Source of the DNA: SYFY01 sp031385325
Lineage (GTDB): Bacteria > Pseudomonadota > Gammaproteobacteria > Pseudomonadales > Azotimanducaceae
Direction of reading: 5' to 3'
NCBI GenBank assembly: GCA_031385325.1
Contig: JANNBJ010000228.1
Location: 1-32,470 of the forward strand
DNA length: 32,470 nt
Position numbers and translations under genes: made by a program. Positions 24,720 through 32,470 of the stretch are shown here, in pieces. Position 1 is the stretch's first letter, and the number at the start of each line of letters is the position of its first letter. Under the pieces are notes generated by a model. It had not been told where the DNA came from and searched no databases. It worked only from the letters and a program-made list of their open reading frames with translations.

Positions 24720-25469
24720 CGCGCGCGCGGGCTCACGCGAAGGTCCTGTCTTGCCTCGTCAAGATCGCGCTCGCTTCACTGTGGAGCGGGCAGATTCACT
24801 CTTCGCAAACCCTCTGACCGCCGTCCCTCCCTGATTGGCACAACGGAACCGGGTAAACACGCTGAACTGCAGCGTATGGGAATTGTTGGTGCGATGTTCA
24901 TGGTGAGTATCGGAGCGGCCATCACGCTCTGGCTGCCATGGACGCGCTGGGGCCAAGCCGCAACCGCACGCCGAGGTATGGCTGCGCGTATGTTCTGCAA
25001 CCTATGGTCTCGCCATAGAGACCTATGCTGCTCTGATGATCGATCCAGACTGGTTGGCGCTCGATCACTCGCCCAGGCCGGCAAACAAGACTGATCCGCG
25101 TGCGGATCGATTGGGTGGTGCCTGCCTGCCGGGTGCTCGGTAGCACGTGATCTATCTGGGCTCGACCGAAATGTTATGGGTAGCGGGATTACAGGAAAGC
25201 GGATGAAAGGGAAGTCACGTCTGAATTGGACAAGGCTCGGCGCACTGCAGTCACTCAACGTCGTATCCTGGTGAGCTTGCGGCCGTCGACGTAGTGGCCA
25301 TGAAAACAGTATCCTCACTCGTCGCGACCTGAGTGGCGCGATCAGTATCGGATGCTATGCAGCGTGAGGCTTTTGTTAGCTTTGGCGATCAGTGATTTCC
25401 TTGATCGATGTTCAATTGGCAACGCCGATACCAGCCTGAAATTGCCCGTATCCACCCGATTCAATGGAA
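24720..25469. other. 750-bp stretch without a supported gene
   Basis: Two compact palindromes are seen: GGTCTC/GAGACC around 25003-25024 and GATCCGC-GT-GCGGATC at 25093-25108. Open frames on both strands are unrecognised and of atypical composition. A plus-strand frame from 24876 begins with a plausible hydrophobic segment but turns Arg-rich, and I do not call it. Confidence 0.4.
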
Positions 25470-25805
25470 TCAGCAGCGGCCTTTTTTGGCTTGCCCGGGT
25501 GGGCAGTGTTTCCGGTAGTGCTCGTGACCCGGCTCAGTGACCACAATCACGCGCTCTGTCGAATGGTGGTCATGATGTCTGTCCGTCACTACTGCTGCGC
25601 CGATAGCCGCACCGGTTGCAGCGCCGACGATGGCACCCTTGCGGCCACCGAGTTCTTCACCCACCACGGCACCAACCGCGCCGCCGACACCGGCAGCAAC
25701 AGCGGTTTTTACAGTTTCCCGATCAGCCGCGAAGGCAGTCGGAATGGCAGCCGACAGGAGTGCCGCCAAGGTCAAGATGCGGGTCGCGCGGAATGGATGA
25801 GACAT
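25470..25805 (-). CDS. Exported glycine-zipper protein with His-rich tail
   Basis: A 111-aa protein starting MSHPFRATRI. Sec signal peptide (LTLAALLSAAIPTAFA, cleaved before ADR), then a glycine zipper (AAGVGGAVGAVVGEELGG and AIVGAATGAAIGAAVV), then a short polar tail with HHDHH, GHEHYRKH and a terminal KKGRC. Glycine-zipper proteins sit in the envelope. The His cluster could bind metal, but that is speculative. The ribosome-binding site is weak. A 59-codon in-frame extension upstream is rejected as it would precede the signal peptide. It is the next gene downstream of norB, after 370 bp containing IS-end relics. Confidence 0.75.
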   Translation of the reverse strand: MSHPFRATRILTLAALLSAAIPTAFAADRETVKTAVAAGVGGAVGAVVGEELGGRKGAIVGAATGAAIGAAVVTDRHHDHHSTERVIVVTEPGHEHYRKHCPPGQAKKGRC

Positions 25806-26032
25806 GTTACTGAGTCCGGAACGATGGGAATGGAGTGAAGCTAACGAAGATGAGGCCGCGAAAAAGTGCACTGCATCACATCCTTCGGGGTTCGGCTTCA
25901 AGCACACACGCGGGTGAAGCCTTACTGAAAGGCAGTCATCATCATGCGCTGTCATCGGATGGTTACCAGCCTGTGTCCTCATCTGCTCAATTATGGGCAG
26001 CGTGCGATCTGGTGCAGTCCGCTGGATTATCC

Positions 26033-26059
26033 TGACCCTGTCTCGCGCCTACGCACACC
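26033..26059 (+). repeat. Diverged solo IS3-type terminal repeat
   Basis: It begins TGACCCTGTCTCGCGCC and ends ACACC. It matches the IS end at 115-141 (reverse complement) at 22 of 27 positions and has the same orientation as the copy at 26086. Confidence 0.5.
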
Positions 26060-26085
26060 AGGCTACTGTGAATTGATTCCCGCCC

Positions 26086-26110
26086 TGACCCTGCCTCGAT
26101 TCCACGTACA
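26086..26110 (+). repeat. Solo IS3-type terminal repeat, near-identical to the IS end at 117-141
   Basis: TGACCCTGCCTCGATTCC followed by ACGTACA: 24 of 25 positions equal the reverse complement of 117-141. No transposase follows, so it is a relic left after deletion or a decayed element. Confidence 0.7.
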
Positions 26111-26175
26111 AAAAACTGCAGGGTCACAAGGCTTGATACTGGATTTTTATTCGTTGCAAGCCAAGTCAGGGTCAG

Positions 26176-28476
26176 TCAAGAACCGGCGAACTGCGTCCCC
26201 TCAACCCGGTCGTTTGTGCCTGGCCGAAAAGCCTTCCAGGCAAACAGCGCAAACGCACCCACGCCTATGCTGAACACCACATCCCCGGGTACGCGGGCCC
26301 ACACCAGTCCTTCCATCAACGTGCTGTGCATGAACTCGGCGGACCGCGCGTACGCATAGTGATGGGCGATGGCGTTCCAGGTTTGCCAGAGCCCCTGCGG
26401 CAGCAGCGACAGGAAGGTCATCATGGCCAGCCCCGCGTTCAGGCTCCAGAACGACAGCTTGAGCAGGCGCTGGTCCCAGTGGCGAATGTCGGTTAACCCG
26501 CGCAGGCAGTACAGCGTCAGCCCCAGCCCGAGGAAACCATACACGCCGAATAGCGCGGCGTGGCCGTGATTGGCGGTGGTGTTGAGTCCCTGCATGTAAT
26601 ACAGCGCAATGGGCGGATTGATCAGGAAGCCAAACAAGCCAGCGCCAACCAGGTTCCACACCAGCACGGCGGCAAAGAACATGAATGGCCAGTAGTAAGC
26701 CTCCTGCCACAGTGCCTGACGCTCGATGCGCGCGTGGTTGTAGGCTTCGAATCCGACCACCATCAGCGGCACCACCTCCAGCGCGGAGAACATTGCCCCC
26801 AGCGCCATCACCGAAATCGGCGTGCCGCTGAAATACAGGTGGTGGAACGTGCCCAGCACGCCGCCACCGAGAAAGATGATGGTGGCAAACAGCACCGACA
26901 CCGTGGCTACCGATGCCCGTAACAAGCCCATGCGTACAAACAGAATGGAGATGATGGCAGTGGCAAATACCTCGAAGATGCCCTCTACCCACAGGTGCAC
27001 CACCCACCAGCGCCAGTACTCCATGACGCTGATGTGGGTATGTTGTCCCCACATCAGGCCCGCGCCGTACAGCAGGCCGATGGTGATGGTCGACAGCACC
27101 ACCAGATAGATCAGTGAACTGCTGCTGTCAGCCTGCCGGAACAGCGGCCACAGGGCACGCAGCATCAATGCCACCCACAGCAACAGTCCGATCAGCAGAT
27201 AGATCTGCCAGAACCGGCCCAGGTCGATGTACTCGTAACCCTGGTGACCCAGCCAGAAGTTGGTAAGGCCGTCTGGCATGAAGCCGTGTACTGCGAGCCA
27301 TTGCCCGGCAAAAGACCCGACCACGATCAGCAGCAGACTCGCAAACAGGAAATTGACACCAAAACGCTGGAAACGTGGTTCGTGACCGGACAGCAGGGGC
27401 GCCACGTACAGTCCCGTCGCCAGCCACGAGGTGGCGATCCACAACACGGCAAGCTGTGTGTGCCAGGTCCTGCTGACTGCATACGGCAGGTAGTCAACCA
27501 GCGGCAGGCCATACAGACCCTGGCCCTCAACCTGGTAATGAGCAGTCAGAATGCCCAGCAGCACCTGTGCGGCAAACAAGGCAATGACAACCCAGAAGTA
27601 TTTTGCCGTGGCGCGCATCGACGGCGTGATGGTTGTGTTGCCCAGTACATCCATCTGCGCGAAGCCGGTTTCCGGCGCCAGATCCTGTCGCCAGACGTCG
27701 AACTGACGCACGTAGTACCACACCAGTGCGCCGATGCCGGCCAGCAGCAGCAGGATCGACAGATAGCTCCACATGAACAGCGACGGCGGTGGCGTGTTGC
27801 CAACAAGCGGGTCATGGGGCCAGTTGCTGGTGTAGGAAATGCTGTCGCCTGGACGATTGGTTACTGCCGCCCAGGAGGTCCAGAAGAAAAACGCCGACAG
27901 TGCGTGAAAGTCGGCATCAATCAGTGCCGAGTGTAATGGAAAGGCGTATTGCTCCCGGAGCTCCAGTGCTTGTGTGCCATCGCCCTGGAACAGCGCGCCG
28001 TAATGGGTGGCAACCTGTGCAATGGCGGCGGCTCGCTCGGCCGAGACGGTGATGCTCTGAGTGGTGTCGTCATACGTGTTCGTGCGCAGTTCGGCGCGCA
28101 GCGCCGCTTCGTTTAACGCCAGTGCCCCGTCTGGTGTCAGACCGAGCGGCGCCGCGGCTGCAAGGATGCCAAGTAGCGCCTCGGCTTCGCGATGCAACCA
28201 GTCGGCGCTCCAGTCCGGAGCGAGATAACTGCCGTGTCCCCAGATGGAACCTTGCTGCATACCACCCATGGCCTGCCAGACATTCTGGCCGCGCTGGATG
28301 TCATCGCGGGTAAACAGCACACGGCCGGTCTCGTCCATGACCTGTGCCGGAATGGGTGGTGCCTGCTGGTAGATCTGTTGCCCAAACAGCAGCAGAACGC
28401 TGAACATCGCCAGCATGCCGACTACCAGAATTGTCCACAGCCGCTTGACCGAAAAAGTTGTCCGATACGTTTCCAT
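26176..28476 (-). CDS. norB: Quinol-dependent nitric oxide reductase (qNOR)
   Basis: A 766-aa integral membrane protein of the haem-copper oxidase superfamily that reduces NO to N2O with quinol electrons. An N-terminal helix (about 12-34) is followed by a periplasmic domain with DDIQRGQNVWQAMGGMQQGS and then about 13 helices. Conserved His regions: the low-spin haem/quinol region YAVSRTWHTQLAVLW and, around the binuclear centre, HTHISVMEYWRWWVVHLW and GVLGTFHHLYFSG, plus the late His in NHGHAALFG. Length is normal for qNOR (no separate NorC needed). It is probably an NO-detoxification gene, since no other denitrification genes are in the window. A perfect palindrome sits in its promoter region. 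Confidence 0.97.
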   Translation of the reverse strand: METYRTTFSVKRLWTILVVGMLAMFSVLLLFGQQIYQQAPPIPAQVMDETGRVLFTRDDIQRGQNVWQAMGGMQQGSIWGHGSYLAPDWSADWLHREAEALLGILAAAAPLGLTPDGALALNEAALRAELRTNTYDDTTQSITVSAERAAAIAQVATHYGALFQGDGTQALELREQYAFPLHSALIDADFHALSAFFFWTSWAAVTNRPGDSISYTSNWPHDPLVGNTPPPSLFMWSYLSILLLLAGIGALVWYYVRQFDVWRQDLAPETGFAQMDVLGNTTITPSMRATAKYFWVVIALFAAQVLLGILTAHYQVEGQGLYGLPLVDYLPYAVSRTWHTQLAVLWIATSWLATGLYVAPLLSGHEPRFQRFGVNFLFASLLLIVVGSFAGQWLAVHGFMPDGLTNFWLGHQGYEYIDLGRFWQIYLLIGLLLWVALMLRALWPLFRQADSSSSLIYLVVLSTITIGLLYGAGLMWGQHTHISVMEYWRWWVVHLWVEGIFEVFATAIISILFVRMGLLRASVATVSVLFATIIFLGGGVLGTFHHLYFSGTPISVMALGAMFSALEVVPLMVVGFEAYNHARIERQALWQEAYYWPFMFFAAVLVWNLVGAGLFGFLINPPIALYYMQGLNTTANHGHAALFGVYGFLGLGLTLYCLRGLTDIRHWDQRLLKLSFWSLNAGLAMMTFLSLLPQGLWQTWNAIAHHYAYARSAEFMHSTLMEGLVWARVPGDVVFSIGVGAFALFAWKAFRPGTNDRVEGTQFAGS

Positions 28477-28523
28477 GCTCAGGTTCCATCAAGGGCCTGC
28501 GCAATAGTACGCAGCAGTCCTAC

Positions 28524-28549
28524 CCTGATGCCCATGTTGGGGCATCAGG
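28524..28549 (-). promoter_or_regulatory. Perfect 10-bp inverted repeat upstream of norB, candidate NO-responsive operator
   Basis: CCTGATGCCC (28524-28533) and GGGCATCAGG (28540-28549) flank a 6-bp spacer, 48-73 bp before the norB ATG. A possible -10 (TACTAT, minus strand, near 28508) would place the palindrome over the -35. The GATGC...GCATC half-sites recall NsrR boxes (GATGCATTT-type), but the spacing is one base longer than the usual one. The regulator is therefore open. Confidence 0.5.
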
Positions 28550-28773
28550 CATTGTGACCGCACTGGTAGTTCCCCGTAGATCCGGCATCCGTTCGCGCAG
28601 ACTACGAAGGGTGATGGCCGCGTGATGTGATCGTTTGATTCTGTGTTGGTTTGACAGGTTGAGGTATGCAGCACTTTTTCTTCACGAAGTGGTCGAGGCA
28701 CGAAAGCTATCCAGATTGGTTGTTTGCCTGATGCTGGAAAGCTCGTGGCCTGGATGGTGGTGCGGCGTAACCG

Positions 28774-29088
28774 CTATGCAGCGATCTTTCGTGTGATGAC
28801 CTTGATGGTGACGCACTTTCCCGTGCGCTCCAGCATCTGGACGATCTTGTCGATGGTTACACCCTCAAATCTTCCATGCAGCATTCTGTTCAGGCGAGGG
28901 CGCGACACTCCCAGAACTTGAGCGGCAGTGGTCTGGTTCCAATCATTCGCCGTCAACGCCTTTTCGAGTTCGATCATGAGGTCTGCCTTGATCTTCAATA
29001 CGGCTGCCTCTGCTCCTTCGAAGCCGAGATCTTCGAAAACGTTGCCTGTCGATTGCGCCCATTTGTCCTGGGACTTGTGTTGAGTCAT
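28774..29088 (-). CDS. higA: HigA-type antitoxin (XRE/HTH_37 family)
   Basis: A 104-aa protein starting MTQHKSQDKW. The N-terminal part has NVFEDLGFEGAEAAVLKIKA, then a helix-turn-helix WNQTTAAQVLGVSRPRLNRM with the typical LHGRFEGVTIDKIVQML extension of this HigA group. It neutralises the HigB toxin and represses its own operon. Its ATG overlaps the toxin stop (ATGA), the usual toxin-first HigBA order. It appears intact although the toxin gene is broken. Confidence 0.9.
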   Translation of the reverse strand: MTQHKSQDKWAQSTGNVFEDLGFEGAEAAVLKIKADLMIELEKALTANDWNQTTAAQVLGVSRPRLNRMLHGRFEGVTIDKIVQMLERTGKCVTIKVITRKIAA

Positions 29089-29414
29089 GTCGGCCTCCGT
29101 TCGGTTGCTAGCTCGAGTAGTCGTTGTTTGGCGAGATCGATATCAGACTGTTTTGTTTTCGGCGTTTTTTTCTGGAAGGCATGGAGGATGTAAACGGCTT
29201 CTTCAAATTTGGCCAGGTAAATCAGTCGCCAGTGACCTTGGTAAAACACTCTGATTTCTCTTGCTCCAACTGAGATGCTTGGCATCGCTTTCCAGTTAAC
29301 TGGATCCAGCCCTTCTTGAACGCGCCGCTACTCGGTGCCGAGATCGATACGCACCTGTTTTGGAAAACCTCGCAGTACTCTTCGGGTAGAGGCCAGCATA
29401 ACAATCGGTTTCAT
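29085..29414 (-). pseudogene. higB: HigB/Gp49-type toxin with an in-frame amber stop
   Basis: The full frame begins MKPIVMLASTRRVLRGFPKQ and continues VRIDLGTE. At codon 29 it hits TAG (29328-29330) where the family has a Tyr-like residue, then resumes in the same frame with RRVQEGLDPVNWKAMPSISV and goes on to GAREIRVFYQGHWRLIYLAK and AVYILHAFQKKTPKTKQSDI. Apart from the one nonsense codon all 109 residues are in place, so a single base change killed it. An internal ATG (29285) could give only the C-terminal 66 aa, lacking the first helices. Confidence 0.88.
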
Positions 29415-29580
29415 GAGAATAGACTGTATCCGATCTGGTACAAGACGGCCAAGCTGAACATTATGTTGAGCCGTTTTTCAGTCTTGGCGTAGCCGACATA
29501 GCCGCTGCTGTATGTGCGTTCAGTCTCCATTTTCCCCCATCCACGGAGCACTGACTTCAGACAGCGAGCCTTGGAGGCTG

Positions 29581-30820
29581 TTACAACGGGGGCAACGAGG
29601 ACACGCCTCGCAGAAATGAAGATCGAAAACCCCTCAGCCTGAAATCTGATCCGCGCCAGGTCGCAGTCAGTCCAGGCGCCACGACGTCATCACCGATACA
29701 TCCTAACCGATTCAACACCGCACGTGCAGCCTTGCATCCGGCAGTCCGGCCAAACACGATGGCGTTGGCGATCGAATTGCCACCGCCTATGAATCTTTCT
29801 CCTAATACACCACCGGTGGTTTCGCCGACGGCATACAGACCGGGTAAGGGGCGGTCGCGTGTGTCCAGTGCCTGCGTTGATGGATCGATGCGCACGCCCG
29901 TTGAAGTCAGGCACACAATGGCCGGGCGGATTTCGACCGCGTGAAAGGGCGGGGTGGCGATCGGTTTCATTTCCTCCCCTGCCTTGAAGTACTGGCTGTC
30001 GAGGCCACGTTCGGCGTCGGCGTTGTGAGCGGCTGGTGCAGCGTTTCGCTTGGCAACATCGTCGAACAGAGCGAAGCAGGTGCCACCGGTCTGGGCCGCG
30101 ACAACGCCGGACATGACGGCGTATTCAGCAGTTTCGCGGACAAATCGGCGGCCTTCGCGGTTGATGTAGACCAGCCAGCCCGGGACGAACACTTCGAGTA
30201 CCTTGCGAAAGTTCGGGGTCGTCAGCAGCAGACCACGGTTGTGACCCACGATATCCGCGCCGGCTTTCGCGGCGAGCGTCAGACCGTCACCGATGCAGTT
30301 TGAATTGCCGATGTACCAGGTGGCATCACCGTACCGTGTGGCTTCCGGGTAGTACTGATGCAGGAAGTGGGGGTTGGCGCCGAACCCACCGGTGGTGATG
30401 ACCACGGCACCTGCGCGGACATCGCCACCGGCGCATGGACGCCGGTTACCCGGCCGTCTGCATCAAACAGCAATCGTTCAACGCGGGTGCGGGTGATGAT
30501 CTCGACACCACGTCTGCGGACCTCGCTTTCCAGGGCCGCAGCGATGGCTGCGCCGTTGCCGTGGGCCGCATGTCCCCGTGGAATGCTCTCCACGCCGGAG
30601 GCATAAAGGGCTTGTGCCGGGAATTCGACACCCAGACTCATCAGCCAGTGCAGGCCGCATAGTAGACGCCGCCGGAGAGTGCTGTAGACCCCCCAACGCG
30701 GCCGTCAGCCTCGATCAGCATGACCGATGCACCCTGTTCCGATGCAGTGATCGCCGCGGCTAGACCAGCACCACCTGCACCGATGATGGTGACGTCTACA
30801 TCCCGATCTTGAGTGCGCAT
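29581..30820 (-). pseudogene. FAD-binding fumarate reductase/ketosteroid dehydrogenase-type flavoprotein, decayed
   Basis: It starts MRTQDRDVDVTIIGAGGAGL behind GGGAG, with a normal Rossmann motif and VGGSTALSGGVYYAA. At about 30641 the frame breaks: roughly 50 codons are missing and the sequence resumes out of phase at LMSLGVEFPAQALYASGVES. A second break at about 30428 (one base missing, between VTGVHA and GGDVRAGAVVITTGGFGAN) is followed by an intact C-terminal part with FVPGWLVYINREGRRFVRET, the FAD-contacting GLYAVGETTGGVLGERFIGG and GGNSIANAIVFGR. At least two lesions make it non-functional. It is a paralogue of the gene 101 nt upstream. Confidence 0.88.
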
Positions 30821-30921
30821 GTCACGGTTCTCCCAGTGAAACACCTGAGCATAGTCTCGGCGTGTTCACGACGACTTTACCTTGCGATTGAAGCGATCAA
30901 CGGTCCGCCTTCGCGGGCTGG

Positions 30922-32376
30922 TCAACCCACACCTGCTGCATGCAGGCCGGCGCGCCGCCCGAAGAACGATCCAGGTCCGAGGCTCTGGCCACTCGCATAC
31001 TCTCCACCGCTCATGGGGAAGTGTGCGGCGCAGGCGCCGACTGCGTAGAGCCCGGCGACTGGATTGCCGTCGTTGCCGAGCGCCTGGCCTTCAACGTTGG
31101 TGCGTAGCCCGCCGAGGGAGATGTAGGCATAGATCGACGAGCTGAACGACAGATCGAACGCCGCGTACGGACCCTTGTCGAGGGGTTTGAGCCATTCGGG
31201 CCGCTTGTGAAATTGCGGGTCACAACCGGCCGCAGCGTCGCGGTTGTATTCCGCCAGGGTCGCCACCAGTGATCCTTGCGGCACACCGATCCCGCTTTCC
31301 ATTTCCCGAATCGTTTCCCAGCCGTCGATCAGCTTGTGAGTGCCCTGCTCGGGGTAGGCGAAAATCTCGGCGTCGACGATCAGGTACGCTGTCGAGTCGG
31401 GTTGTCGCTCGATGAAATACGCGAGGCGACCGTGATAGACATCCTCCGCCACAAACCGCTTGCCTTCCTTGTTGATGACGATGCTCTTGATGAGGTCCGC
31501 CGGCGGATAGATGGACGCCGTGGCGATCACGCCGTCCATGCCCTCGGTGACTGCGCCCACGGACAGGCCGAGCGCAATGCCGGCCCCATCATTGGTCGGA
31601 ATGCCGAGCGGCCTCCCGTATTTCGCGACGATGGGCAGGTTCTCGCTGGTCATCTTTTCGTTCAGGTTGAAACTGCCGGCAGCAAGGATGACGCCCTGGC
31701 GCGCTTCGATGAACTGCTCATTGCCGAGTGAACGCACCCGTGCACCAACGACGCGGCCAGAGTCGTCGATCACCAGCCCCGTCACGCGGGTGTCGTACAG
31801 GGCAGGGATCTCCTCGGCGGTGAATCTGGCTAACAAGGCCGCCATGGCCGCGGCACCGCCGCCTTTTTCGGGTGAGGCTTCGGTCTGGTGGCCACGGGGT
31901 GCAGGCTTGGCCTGGTTGCAATAGGGCCAGATCTTTTCGTTGCCAGTCGTGAGCAACCCTTCGCCAGACCGCAACGACACCGCCTTGCCTTTGAAGCTGC
32001 GCCGCTGGAAGGGCACACCCTGGGCCTCCAGCCAGTCGAAATGGGCAACAGCGCCATCGCAGAATGTACGCAGGCGTACCTCGTCTGACGTGCTCGTGCT
32101 GGCGCGCATGAACTTGAACAGCTCGTCAGGGTCGTCATCGTATCCGCAGTCCTTCTGCAACGCCGTCCCACCACCGAGGTAGAAGATGCCCTCCGAGGTC
32201 GCGCTCGCGCCACCGCCGCCACTGGCCCGCTCGATGACCAGTACGTCGGCGCCGGCGCGATGCGCTTCGAGTGCTGCGCACGTACCAGCCATGCCGAGTC
32301 CCGCGATCAGGACGCCCGTCGAGCGGTCCCAGCCCGGAATATCCTTTACACGCACGGGTTCATTGATGTCGCTCAT
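30922..32376 (-). CDS. FAD-dependent oxidoreductase (fumarate reductase/3-ketosteroid dehydrogenase superfamily)
   Basis: A 484-aa protein starting MSDINEPVRV behind a GAGGGGG run; a 10-codon upstream extension is rejected. The Rossmann motif is GVLIAGLGMAGTCAALEAHR with the ribose-binding Glu in VLVIERASGGG. Further marks are GGGASATSEGIFYLGGGTA, GVILAAGSFNLNEKM, KRFVAEDVYHGR (active-site region of this superfamily) and the C-terminal FAD loop AGLYAVGACAAHFPMSGGEY followed by SGQSLGPGSFFGRRAG. It has no signal peptide or haem motif, so it is probably cytoplasmic. Substrate unknown; relatives act on steroids, urocanate or fumarate. A decayed paralogue lies downstream. Confidence 0.92.
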   Translation of the reverse strand: MSDINEPVRVKDIPGWDRSTGVLIAGLGMAGTCAALEAHRAGADVLVIERASGGGGASATSEGIFYLGGGTALQKDCGYDDDPDELFKFMRASTSTSDEVRLRTFCDGAVAHFDWLEAQGVPFQRRSFKGKAVSLRSGEGLLTTGNEKIWPYCNQAKPAPRGHQTEASPEKGGGAAAMAALLARFTAEEIPALYDTRVTGLVIDDSGRVVGARVRSLGNEQFIEARQGVILAAGSFNLNEKMTSENLPIVAKYGRPLGIPTNDGAGIALGLSVGAVTEGMDGVIATASIYPPADLIKSIVINKEGKRFVAEDVYHGRLAYFIERQPDSTAYLIVDAEIFAYPEQGTHKLIDGWETIREMESGIGVPQGSLVATLAEYNRDAAAGCDPQFHKRPEWLKPLDKGPYAAFDLSFSSSIYAYISLGGLRTNVEGQALGNDGNPVAGLYAVGACAAHFPMSGGEYASGQSLGPGSFFGRRAGLHAAGVG

Positions 32377-32470
32377 GCCGATTCCCCCTCGCAGTTCGTC
32401 GCACACGGCCCCGAAGGCCTTGCCTCGATCCGCTGAAGATACTGGAGTGGTGCCGCGGGGTAAATTCGTG

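Larger units (their letters stand above)
25806..26175. other. Intergenic region with clustered IS-end relics
   Basis: No gene. Two direct copies of the IS3-type end start at 26033 and 26086. Shorter matches to its outer bases in the opposite orientation (TGCAGGGTCA at 26117-26126, CAGGGTCA at 26167-26174) follow, the last two bases before the norB stop. It looks like scars of repeated insertion and excision. Confidence 0.5.

Noticed and set aside
24776..25318. Minus-strand open frame of 180 codons after the hydrolase
   Set aside because: Arg/Pro/Ser-rich, no ribosome-binding site, no recognisable motif. Typical of spurious frames in GC-rich DNA.
1..32470. CRISPR array, tRNA, rRNA or known riboswitch
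   Set aside because: I found no regularly spaced direct repeats, no complete tRNA cloverleaf and no rRNA-like stretch. A GGGTTCGAGAC near 1420 recalls a T-arm, but no tRNA surrounds it.

Overview
The window is about 32.5 kb of moderately GC-rich proteobacterial chromosome. A quinol-type nitric oxide reductase, lipobox-bearing lipoproteins, an outer-membrane barrel ending in Trp-Trp and a MoxR operon all suit a Gram-negative host. A gammaproteobacterium is my best guess, but no rRNA, tRNA or taxonomic marker is present to settle it. Most genes lie on the minus strand.

Layout. 1-3.0 kb is a graveyard of mobile elements: the right end of an IS3-family element, a tyrosine integrase cut off by that end, and a frameshifted large serine recombinase. 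3.2-7.2 kb holds a 57-aa membrane peptide, a two-domain phosphotransferase/P-loop kinase, and a GMC oxidoreductase coupled to a small subunit. 7.6-8.8 kb is a metK remnant that lost its 5' end at a junction with an IS3 transposase fragment. 9.2-12.7 kb is a surface-glycan modification cluster (polysaccharide deacetylase, SGNH protein, acyltransferase). 12.8-15.4 kb is a DUF3293 - MoxR ATPase - orphan protein operon with a strongly palindromic leader. 15.5-17.3 kb is a Phd/VapC toxin-antitoxin pair lying between two near-identical 38-bp repeats. 17.4-22.8 kb is an exopolysaccharide operon: a lipoprotein deacetylase frameshifted in a C6 tract, a processive GT2 synthase with an extra insert, a second SGNH protein that has lost the family Gly, and an outer-membrane barrel. 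The last three are joined by 4-base overlaps. 22.8-23.9 kb is a second graveyard (IS91-family tail, a 169-bp MITE-like element, a hicB fragment, and a 260-bp repeat shared with the VapC locus). 23.9-29.4 kb carries a serine-less alpha/beta hydrolase, a glycine-zipper protein, norB with a perfect palindrome in its promoter region, and a HigBA pair whose toxin has an amber stop. 29.6-32.4 kb holds two tandem FAD-binding fumarate-reductase/ketosteroid-dehydrogenase-type genes, one decayed and one intact.

How it fits together. The two polysaccharide clusters share two protein families (NodB-type deacetylase and membrane-anchored SGNH), so they may act on the same or related surface glycans. The GT2 operon would make and export the polymer; the 9-12 kb cluster would deacetylate or acylate it. 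The rest is accessory: three toxin-antitoxin systems (one intact, one with a dead toxin, one reduced to a fragment), at least four kinds of transposable-element debris, and a dispersed repeat family in four places. The nearest thing to an undescribed system is the GT2-SGNH-barrel-deacetylase operon. The MoxR operon with an unrecognised 176-aa partner and no VWA gene comes second.
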